A stretch of 5,254 nt of DNA, from assembly GCA_028692205.1 (NCBI GenBank), contig JAQUXV010000219.1, positions 1 through 5,254 of the forward strand. Reading direction: 5' to 3'. Position numbers and translations under genes: made by a program. Source of the DNA: Eubacteriales bacterium (lineage in GTDB: Bacteria; Bacillota_A; Clostridia; Christensenellales; Aristaeellaceae). Below, piece by piece: positions 1-4,361 of the stretch (its first letter is position 1; each line of letters starts with the position of its first letter). The notes under the pieces are model-generated. The model did no database searches. It saw only the letters and a program-made list of their open reading frames with translations, and had not been told where the DNA came from.

Positions 1-290
1 AGCAGATTCTGGAGCGTTGGAGCAACTGCCATCCCCTTACGGAAGGAATGGGCCTGCCCAGCAGCCCCAAAGAATTCCTGCACTATTTTGACGATCCGAG
101 CCGCCCGCAAACGCGGCTGGACCGTGATTTTGAAAACGGTATGGGCATTACCATCGGCCGTTTGCGCGAGGATAAAGTGTTCGACTACAAATTTGTATGC
201 CTGAGCCACAACACCATTCGCGGCGCGGCGGGCGGCGGCGTGTTGAGCGCCGAATTCCTGTGCAAACAGGGGTACATCCAGCCGAAATAA
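1..290 (+). CDS. asd: Aspartate-semialdehyde dehydrogenase, C-terminal part (5' end outside window)
   Basis: The enzyme reduces L-aspartyl-4-phosphate to L-aspartate-4-semialdehyde with NADPH in the cytoplasm, the branch point to lysine/diaminopimelate, threonine and methionine. The open frame enters at base 3 and gives 95 residues before TAA; the N-terminal NADP-binding domain and the active-site cysteine lie upstream of the window. What is visible is the end of the dimerisation/catalytic domain: PQTRLDRDFENGMGITIGR (residues 35-53 of the visible part) and the family signature HNTIRGAAGGG near the C terminus. Both fit the archaeal/fungal-type Asd subfamily (about 350-360 residues) better than the E. 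coli type. An internal ATG at 48 would give only 80 residues and is not the start. The stop lies 77 bases before dapA with no terminator between, so the two are probably cotranscribed. The identification comes from motif recall, without an alignment. Confidence 0.9.
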   Translation, partial: QILERWSNCHPLTEGMGLPSSPKEFLHYFDDPSRPQTRLDRDFENGMGITIGRLREDKVFDYKFVCLSHNTIRGAAGGGVLSAEFLCKQGYIQPK

Positions 291-367
291 CAGTTGTGCC
301 AAACGGTTACGCAACGAACAAGGGGCAAGTGTGTCCCGGCGGACAGATACGGGAGGAGATTGGCCGT

Positions 368-1252
368 ATGCCTTCTTTGTTTCAAGGCAGCGCGGTTGCG
401 CTGGTAACTCCTTTTTTGAACGGAAAAGTGGATGTTGCCGCTATAGAGCGGCTGGTGGAAAGGCAAATTGAGGGCGGCTCGAAGGCGTTGATCGTCTGCG
501 GTACAACGGGCGAACCCTGCACCATGGAAGCGGATGAATGCGAGCTGGTCGTGCGTACGGTGGTTAAAGCCGCGCATGGCAGAGTGCCGATTGTGGCCGG
601 GACGGGCAGCAACAGCACGCAGCATGTTATCCAGACGGCAAAACGGTATGAGGATCTGGGCTGTGACGCGCAGCTTGTGGTGACGCCCTATTACAACAAA
701 ACCACACAGGAAGGCCTGTACCGCCATTATATGACTGTTGCGGAGCAGACGAAGCTTCCGATTGTGATCTATAATGTGCCTAGCCGCACTGCGCTGGATA
801 TCTCGCCCGAGGTGCTGGACCGGCTTGCCGACTGCGAGCAGATCATCGCGCTGAAGGAAAGCAGCTATAACCTGCCCTACGTGATGGAAAAGGTTCGCCG
901 CGTGGGCGACCGGCTGGCGCTGTACAGCGGTAACGACGATATGGTAACGCCCATCATGGGCATCGGCGGCAAAGGCGTGATTTCGGTGGTGGCAAATGTG
1001 CTGCCTGCAACGGTTGCCGAAATGACGAACAGCTATTTGCGCGGCGATTGTGATACGGCGCTTTCCTTGCAGCTGACGTTACTGCCGCTGATTCGCGCGC
1101 TGTTTGCGGAAGTCAACCCCATTCCCTGCAAGGCGGCTATGGAGATGCTGGGCCTTTGCAGCGGAGAGGTGCGGCTGCCGCTGATTCCCATTGGCGATGA
1201 AAACAGGCAGAAGCTCCGCGCGGCGCTTGTCGCCGTGGGCATGGAACTGTAA
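368..1252 (+). CDS. dapA: 4-hydroxy-tetrahydrodipicolinate synthase
   Basis: DapA condenses pyruvate with aspartate semialdehyde to hydroxytetrahydrodipicolinate, the first committed step to meso-diaminopimelate and lysine; it is a cytoplasmic TIM-barrel enzyme, usually a tetramer. The 294 residues match the usual length of about 290-300. Visible motifs: GTTGEP at 45-50 (substrate-binding Thr pair), TPYYNK at 106-111, YNVPSR at 135-140 with catalytic Tyr135 and substrate-carboxylate Arg140, ALKESS at 161-166 with Schiff-base Lys163, and YSGND at 186-190. All key residues are present. The frame is open further upstream to 197, but that would overlap asd and add unrelated sequence. ATG 368 is chosen because GGGAGGAG (351-358) sits 9 bases before it and the protein then begins MPSLFQGSAVALVTPF, as the family does. 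No intrinsic terminator follows directly. Confidence 0.97.
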   Translation: MPSLFQGSAVALVTPFLNGKVDVAAIERLVERQIEGGSKALIVCGTTGEPCTMEADECELVVRTVVKAAHGRVPIVAGTGSNSTQHVIQTAKRYEDLGCDAQLVVTPYYNKTTQEGLYRHYMTVAEQTKLPIVIYNVPSRTALDISPEVLDRLADCEQIIALKESSYNLPYVMEKVRRVGDRLALYSGNDDMVTPIMGIGGKGVISVVANVLPATVAEMTNSYLRGDCDTALSLQLTLLPLIRALFAEVNPIPCKAAMEMLGLCSGEVRLPLIPIGDENRQKLRAALVAVGMEL

Positions 1253-1620
1253 AACAAGCAGCCTGGTACGGCAGAGGGCGAGGCGCTAAGCCCGTCGAAG
1301 CCGCGCCGGGTTCTTTAACGCGGGCTTACGGGAAACGGACAGAAAATGCGTGCCGGGTCGGCAAAACAGATACGACAGGGCGCCGGATCTGCCGGAAACT
1401 CAACGGAAGACAGCGGCTGATTTTCAGCTACTTTGCGGGCGAAAAATCCGGTCGGGAAAACGCAGATCAGGAACCCTTTGGCACGTGAGGTTTGCCATGG
1501 CGTTTCCATATCGATTTTATAGTCATGGCTGCAGGGCACGGAGCTGGAGTGTCGGTTTTGCTTCAGATCATGCTAAAAATGCTTAATGTCCCGGGTTGCT
1601 GAAAAAGCGCATCCGCTGGA
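1253..1620. other. Gene-free stretch after dapA with potential RNA structure
   Basis: No convincing gene is seen in these bases. Open frames exist on both strands (for example 1350-1586 + and 1315-1539 -), but they lack a ribosome binding site and any recognisable motif. Just after dapA, GGCGC (1282-1286) can pair with GCGCC (1303-1307), and TAAGCCCG (1287-1294) with CGGGCTTA (1321-1328). The order of the four strands is that of an H-type pseudoknot, though with almost no first loop. CCGCG (1301-1305) with CGCGG (1319-1323) is a competing pairing. A short hairpin GCTGA-TTT-TCAGC lies at 1416-1428. None is followed by a T-run, so no terminator is called. The stretch does not match a lysine riboswitch or T-box that I can recognise. 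Confidence 0.5.
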
Positions 1621-1814
1621 CCGGCTTGCTTTTGCGTGTTTGCAAGCGAATCACATCCAGTTGTATCGATCGTAGGCTTGAAAGCGGCTTTGCCGCTTTG
1701 CAGACGAACACATTAAGCTGAATAGATTAGCGGTTTGAAAGCGGCCTTGCCGCTTCGCAAGTGAATCAAATCCAATTGTATAATTCGGCGGTTTGAAAGC
1801 GGCTTTACGCTTTC
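1621..1814 (+). repeat. Degenerate tandem array, 57-58 base unit, 3 copies plus a partial fourth
   Basis: Unit starts fall at about 1621, 1678, 1735 and 1793, so the periods are 57, 57 and 58. Units 2-4 begin TTGAAAGCGGC. Each unit has a hairpin in its first half: GCTTGC/GCAAGC (1624-1629 with 1642-1647), AAAGCGGC-TTT-GCCGCTTT (1681-1699), AAGCGGC-CTT-GCCGCTT (1739-1755) and GAAAGCG/CGCTTTC (1795-1801 with 1808-1814). The second half carries a 25-base block that is nearly the same at 1642-1666 and 1757-1781: 22 of 25 bases match, exactly 115 bases (two units) apart. Unit 2 is more diverged in that half. The last, truncated unit ends directly before the dapB ribosome binding site. The hairpins lack a proper T-run and so are poor terminators. 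The unit could be a mobile or extragenic palindromic repeat, or a transcript-processing or regulatory element. Confidence 0.8.
1754..1784 (+). promoter_or_regulatory. Possible dapB promoter inside repeat unit 3
   Basis: A perfect -10 hexamer TATAAT lies at 1779-1784. The best -35 is poor: TTCGCA at 1754-1759 (4 of 6 to TTGACA) with a long spacer of 19. The expected start near 1791 would give a 45-base leader that holds only the last repeat hairpin (1795-1814) and the ribosome binding site GGAGG (1825-1829), 6 bases before ATG. Readthrough from dapA is the alternative source of dapB transcription. Confidence 0.35.
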
Positions 1815-1835
1815 GGCGCCTAACGGAGGTAAGCG

Positions 1836-2600
1836 ATGAAAATCATCATTAGCGGCGCATTGGGTCATATGGGCAGGGAACTTGCAACCGCGGCGGAAAC
1901 GGACGGCATACAGGTTGCCTGTGGGGTGGATGCGGCATGGAAAGGGCAGGAGACCGGCTTTCCGATGGTGCGGGAATATGGAGAAATCAATGTTGAAGCG
2001 GATGCGCTGATCGACTTTTCCCGGGTGGAGGCGCTGCCCGCACTGCTGGCATATGGGGAAAAAACGCATATGCCGTTGGTGCTTTGCACGACGGGCTACA
2101 CTGATATTGAGCAGGCTGCAATTACCGCGGCGGCGAAAACCGTGCCGATTTTACAAAGCGCTAACATGAGCTTTGGCATCAGCGTGCTGCGCTCGCTTGG
2201 GGCGATGGCCGCGCGGGCGCTGGGCGGCGGGTATGACGTTGAAATTGTGGAGAAGCACCACAGGCGTAAACTGGATAGCCCAAGCGGAACGGCGCTGATG
2301 CTGTACGACGCGATTCACACGGAGAAAGGCGGAAACACCAACCCGGTCTTCGGCCGCCATGGGCGGGATTGCCGCCGTACCGCCGAGGAAATCGGCATCC
2401 ACGCCGTACGCGGGGGTACTGTGGCCGGGGAGCATGAGATCGGCTTTTACGGCAACTCGGAGCAGATTATCCTAACCCATCGGGCGGAAAGCCGCGCACT
2501 GTTCGCGGAGGGCGCATTGCGCGCAGCGAAGTTTTTATCGGGGAAACCGGCGGGACGGTACGCGATGCAGGATGTGGTTGAGGAACTGCTGAAGCAATAA
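1836..2600 (+). CDS. dapB: 4-hydroxy-tetrahydrodipicolinate reductase
   Basis: DapB reduces the DapA product to tetrahydrodipicolinate with NAD(P)H, the next step to diaminopimelate and lysine, in the cytoplasm. The 254 residues are within the normal family size. Motifs in order: the Rossmann loop GALGHMG at 7-13 (GxxGxMG), CTTGY at 84-88, SANMSFG at 108-114, and the active-site block EKHHRRKLDSPSGTA at 139-153, with catalytic His141 and Lys145 and the substrate-binding SGT. RGG (192-194) and GEHEIGF (198-204) complete the substrate-binding domain. All expected catalytic residues are present. ATG 1836 has GGAGGT (1825-1830) just upstream, and the protein starts MKIIISGALG as expected. It is on the same strand as dapA but separated from it by 583 bases that include a tandem repeat array. 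A strong terminator follows the stop. Confidence 0.97.
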   Translation: MKIIISGALGHMGRELATAAETDGIQVACGVDAAWKGQETGFPMVREYGEINVEADALIDFSRVEALPALLAYGEKTHMPLVLCTTGYTDIEQAAITAAAKTVPILQSANMSFGISVLRSLGAMAARALGGGYDVEIVEKHHRRKLDSPSGTALMLYDAIHTEKGGNTNPVFGRHGRDCRRTAEEIGIHAVRGGTVAGEHEIGFYGNSEQIILTHRAESRALFAEGALRAAKFLSGKPAGRYAMQDVVEELLKQ

Positions 2601-2630
2601 ACCTGTATAATCTTCGAAGATGCAATCAGG

Positions 2631-2665
2631 AGCGCGCGTTTTCAGCAATGAAAACGCGCGCTTTT
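2631..2665 (+). terminator. Intrinsic terminator of dapB
   Basis: A perfect 13-pair stem joins 2631-2643 (AGCGCGCGTTTTC) to 2650-2662, with a 6-base loop AGCAAT and a TTTT tract at 2662-2665, 31 bases after the dapB stop. A 12-base perfect palindrome ATCTTCGAAGAT (2610-2621) lies between stop and stem; its role is unknown. Confidence 0.9.
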
Positions 2666-2926
2666 CTGTGGCAATCCCTGCCTGATGCAAAAGTGATCGA
2701 ATAATGCGCCGCGCTGCAATCAACGTCCGTATGCCGGATGGAGAAACATCCGAAGGCCGCAGGGGAATGCGCAGACATAAATATATAGACGGTTTCTGAA
2801 AAGCGGTACCGGCAGGCAGCTGCTCTGCGATACTCATTATAAGGATAGAGGATCACGGTACTTTGGGCACGATTTTGCGTATCGTGATCAGGCAGGGTTC
2901 GCCGCTTTCAGATGAAACAAAAGACG
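2666..2926. other. Gene-free stretch with inverted repeats
   Basis: No gene is recognised between the dapB terminator and the terminator of the - strand regulator. Two structured parts are seen. At 2705-2773 an outer TGCGC/GCGCA stem encloses CTGC/GCAG and a hairpin CGGATG-GAGAAA-CATCCG (2735-2752). At 2851-2889 there is a 10-pair inverted repeat. No convincing promoter is visible for either, so they are not called RNA genes. Confidence 0.4.
2851..2889. repeat. Inverted repeat, 10-pair stem with alternative fold
   Basis: GATCACGGTA (2851-2860) is complementary to TATCGTGATC (2880-2889) over all 10 positions, with one G-U pair and a 19-base loop. The right arm can instead pair locally: CACGAT (2868-2873) with ATCGTG (2881-2886), loop TTTGCGT. 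The two folds exclude each other. There is no T-run after either, so it is not a terminator. It could be a DNA operator or part of an unrecognised RNA. Confidence 0.6.
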
Positions 2927-2955
2927 AAAAACAAAAAAGTGGCAAATGCCACTTT
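2927..2955 (-). terminator. Intrinsic terminator of the XRE regulator
   Basis: Read on the - strand, AAAGTGGC (2955-2948), loop ATTT and GCCACTTT (2943-2936) form a perfect 8-pair stem. It runs into a T-rich tract, TTTTTTGTTTTT over the end of the stem and the bases beyond it. The + strand has only TTT after the stem, so the site acts mainly on - strand transcripts. It lies about 106 bases after the regulator stop, which leaves a fairly long 3' untranslated segment. Confidence 0.8.
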
Positions 2956-3061
2956 GCTGAAAGACAGCGGCGACCCAATAAGGTTCGTCCGGCTATGTTT
3001 ATCAAATGAATGGCATGAAACGGTTACGCAAAGCCGACCGTTTTATGCGGAGGGGATGCGG

Positions 3062-3385
3062 TTAGTCGTCTTTTTCCCATTCGGCAAGGTTATCCTGTAT
3101 GGTGGACAGAATCTCCTTGAGCGCGGTGCGCTGTTGGGTATTCAACCCTCTGGGCATGGGGCCGATGACACTGTTGTTCATGCTGGCGGCAAGCAAATAA
3201 TCCAAACTGACGTCCAGCACATTGGCAATGGCAACCAGAGTTTCCAGGCTGGCTTTGCGGGTGCCGCGTTCCACATGCCCAACGAAGGACGTGGAGACGT
3301 TCACACGCTCCGCAAGCTCTTCCTGCGTCCAACCGTGGAGCGTGCGCTGTTTGCGGATCCTGCGACCAAGATCGATGTAGTCCAT
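3062..3385 (-). CDS. XRE-family helix-turn-helix transcriptional regulator
   Basis: This is a small DNA-binding protein of 107 residues. Residues 7-62 form a Cro/C1-type helix-turn-helix (HTH_3): LGRRIRKQR, then GWTQEELAERVNV as the first part of the motif, STSFVGHVERG (31-41) as the recognition helix region, and the typical SLETLVAIANVLDVSLDYLL closing the domain. The C-terminal 40 residues are polar and probably helical (about 84-105), perhaps for dimerisation; no ligand or enzymatic domain is seen. Two in-frame ATGs are possible. ATG 3385 is chosen because GAGGGA (3395-3390) lies 4 bases before it and many relatives begin MDYxxLGxRIR; ATG 3397 would add MRDS without a ribosome binding site. 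It is divergent to the zinc-ribbon gene across about 400 bases. Autoregulation or control of that neighbour is plausible but unproven, and the target is unknown. Confidence 0.88.
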   Translation of the reverse strand: MDYIDLGRRIRKQRTLHGWTQEELAERVNVSTSFVGHVERGTRKASLETLVAIANVLDVSLDYLLAASMNNSVIGPMPRGLNTQQRTALKEILSTIQDNLAEWEKDD

Positions 3386-3444
3386 ACTATCCCTCATTCA
3401 AGCGTGATTGTTACATGCGACACCATTATTAACGGATAAAACAC

Positions 3445-3478
3445 ATTATAATATAGTGGAACGAAAGACGTTTGAAAA
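3445..3478 (-). promoter_or_regulatory. Probable promoter of the XRE regulator
   Basis: On the - strand an AT-rich run contains two overlapping -10 candidates: a perfect TATAAT (3450-3445) and TATATT (3455-3450). The latter has TTTTCA (3478-3473, 4 of 6) as -35 with an ideal 17-base spacer. Either places transcription start about 50-60 bases before ATG 3385. The + strand also reads TATAAT at 3447-3452, but without a -35. Confidence 0.5.
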
Positions 3479-3547
3479 GTGTCTGGAAGTCTACTATGAT
3501 GCTTGTTGTAGGATTTTCGGATCTGGTTTCGTCCTTCTTTTCGGGAA

Positions 3548-3564
3548 CTGGAAACGGTTTACAG
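3548..3564. promoter_or_regulatory. Near-palindrome, possible operator
   Basis: CTGGAAACGGTTTACAG is a 17-base dyad centred on G3556: 7 of the 8 position pairs are complementary, with only G3551/A3561 failing. It lies between the two divergent promoters, about 70 bases before the -35 of the zinc-ribbon gene. The odd length excludes a standard CcpA cre site. It could bind a dimeric regulator, the adjacent XRE protein being one candidate; no second copy supports this. Confidence 0.3.
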
Positions 3565-3631
3565 CAACGGGAAAACGGACTGCGGAAGTGAGGAAATACT
3601 TGACGTTCGGGAGAAAATTTCTGCAAAGTGG

Positions 3632-3660
3632 TATACAAACGCTTATCTTCATGCTATAAT
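3632..3660 (+). promoter_or_regulatory. Promoter of the zinc-ribbon gene (extended -10)
   Basis: A perfect -10 TATAAT (3655-3660) is preceded by TGC, giving an extended -10 (TGnTATAAT). TATACA (3632-3637, 4 of 6 to TTGACA) is the -35, with a 17-base spacer. Transcription would start near 3667, which leaves a leader of about 124 bases. This is the best sigma-70/SigA-type promoter in the window. Confidence 0.75.
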
Positions 3661-3666
3661 ACACGC

Positions 3667-3790
3667 GTTGACCCAGCCAAGGTATGAGGTTTAGGTTCTT
3701 CCTCCTTCGTTCATCTATGTCCGAATGATTGGAAACCCGAATCGCTGGAAAGCTTGGGACACAGATTAACAATTTTGGAGGGAACCAAAC
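3667..3790 (+). promoter_or_regulatory. Structured leader of the zinc-ribbon gene; candidate translation switch
   Basis: The leader has no open frame of note but much complementarity. GGTTC (3694-3698) and CCTCC (3701-3705) pair with GAACC (3782-3786) and GGAGG (3777-3781), 10 pairs with only a TT bulge, which would bury the whole ribosome binding site of the gene. Alternatively AAGG (3679-3682) and AGG (3687-3689) can pair with CCTCCTT (3701-3707) and free the site. Between the arms a third stem, CTaTGTCC (3715-3722) with GGACAcAG (3757-3764), encloses a hairpin GATTGG...CCgAATC (3727-3743) and GCT-GGAA-AGC (3744-3753), whose GGAA loop is of GNRA type. I recognise no known riboswitch class. 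The pairings are seen directly; a switching role is inferred. Confidence 0.5.
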
Positions 3791-4084
3791 ATGTATCAAG
3801 ACAAAACGCTGACTTGCCGCGACTGTGGCGTGGAATTCGTATTCTCCGCCAGCGAACAGCAGTTCTTCGCGGAAAAAGGCTTCCAGAATGAGCCCAGCCG
3901 TTGCCCCGCCTGCCGTGCTGCTCGTCGTGCCTCTCAGAACCCCAACCGTGGGGAGCGCCAGATGTACGAAGTGATTTGCGACGGCTGCGGCTGCACCACG
4001 CAGGTGCCGTTCCAGCCCCGTGGCGATCGTCCGGTATATTGCCGTGACTGCTACGAGCGTAATCGCCAGAACAACCAGTACTAA
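3791..4084 (+). CDS. Double zinc-ribbon protein of unknown function
   Basis: This 97-residue soluble protein is built from two treble-cysteine-pair modules. Module 1 has CRDC at 9-12 and CPAC at 38-41, with the conserved stretch FVFSASEQQFFAEKGFQNEPSRCP between them. Module 2 has CDGC at 63-66 and CRDC at 84-87, with VPFQPRGDRPVYC between. Each should bind one zinc ion. The first half matches my recollection of the 'probable zinc-ribbon domain' family (zf-trcl type), widespread in Firmicutes and some Chloroflexi. The join (42-57) is rich in Arg and Asn, and the C terminus is basic and polar, so nucleic-acid binding is possible but not shown. Start ATG 3791 follows GGAGGG (3777-3782). The gene is monocistronic, with its own promoter, a long structured leader and a strong terminator, as expected for a well-expressed, post-transcriptionally controlled protein. 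Confidence 0.88.
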   Translation: MYQDKTLTCRDCGVEFVFSASEQQFFAEKGFQNEPSRCPACRAARRASQNPNRGERQMYEVICDGCGCTTQVPFQPRGDRPVYCRDCYERNRQNNQY

Positions 4085-4110
4085 GATCGACAATGCCGCT
4101 TATACGGCAC

Positions 4111-4144
4111 AAGGCGCTTCCCCTTTTCGGGGAGGCGCCTTTTT
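4111..4144 (+). terminator. Intrinsic terminator of the zinc-ribbon gene
   Basis: AAGGCGCTTCCCC (4111-4123) pairs with GGGGAGGCGCCTT (4129-4141) over 13 positions with one G-U pair. The loop is TTTTC and the T-run is TTTTT (4140-4144). It lies 26 bases after the stop. A small hairpin TGCCG-CTTATA-CGGCA (4094-4109) precedes it. Confidence 0.92.
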
Positions 4145-4148
4145 CGCG

Positions 4149-4190
4149 TTCCCGAAATATCCGTTTATAGTATACCCGGTAATTCGGGAA
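4149..4190. repeat. Inverted repeat in the convergent intergenic region
   Basis: TTCCCGAA (4149-4156) and TTCGGGAA (4183-4190) are perfect complements. After one mismatch, four more pairs follow (4158-4161 with 4178-4181, one G-U). The centre is AT-rich and includes the palindrome GTATAC. No T-run follows on either strand, and it lies only 4 bases after the terminator T-run. Function unknown. Confidence 0.5.
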
Positions 4191-4317
4191 GTGAAAACAT
4201 GCGGGAATCAGGGTATGTACAAGCTTATCGGTAACTGGATATATGCGGTCCAGATAGAAGCGGAGCAGAAGAAACCGGAGCTGGGTTGAATTACGTTCAT
4301 AACGGGAAAGGGTATAG

Positions 4318-4350
4318 AAAACCGCGCCCGGATACTGGATCCGGGCGCGG
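4318..4350 (-). terminator. Intrinsic terminator of the lipoprotein gene
   Basis: CCGCGCCCGG (4322-4331) and CCGGGCGCGG (4341-4350) form a perfect 10-pair stem, extended by one outer A-T and two inner pairs, around the loop. On the - strand it is followed by TTTTCTATA. It starts 11 bases after the lipoprotein stop codon. Confidence 0.9.
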
Positions 4351-4361
4351 TATATTGGCGA

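Noticed and set aside
197..367. Longer dapA reading frame starting at 197
   Set aside because: It overlaps the end of asd, the added residues do not resemble DapA, and a strong ribosome binding site (351-358) marks ATG 368.
1315..1586. Open frames on both strands in the dapA-dapB gap (1315-1539 - and 1350-1586 +)
   Set aside because: Neither has a ribosome binding site or recognisable domain. Both being open in the same place is what GC-rich noncoding DNA often shows, though a multicopy intergenic repeat cannot be excluded without a genome search.
1678..1814. Repeat hairpins as intrinsic terminators before dapB
   Set aside because: The stems are short and the only T residues are part of the stem; no free T-run follows in either direction.
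1621..1814. CRISPR array
   Set aside because: The repeat is continuous with no unique spacers of constant length, units are diverged, and no cas gene is near.
1253..1835. Lysine riboswitch or T-box before dapB
   Set aside because: I could not find the conserved T-box sequence GGGTGGNACCGCG or the typical lysine riboswitch core. A covariance-model search would settle it.
2912..3439. Long + strand frame of 175 codons
   Set aside because: It is antisense to the XRE gene for most of its length, has no ribosome binding site and no recognisable motif; the - strand gene explains the open frame.
3548..3564. CcpA cre site
   Set aside because: Similar in composition, but the dyad has an odd number of bases and the downstream half is out of register with the cre consensus.
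3408..3659. + strand frame of 83 codons between the divergent promoters
   Set aside because: It covers the XRE promoter and ends in the -10 of the zinc-ribbon gene, has no ribosome binding site, and its product is not recognisable.
4191..4289. Possible small peptide of 32 codons (GTG 4191) or 24 codons (ATG 4215)
   Set aside because: The purine-rich bases abut the start codons with no proper spacing, there is no convincing promoter, and the product is not recognisable.
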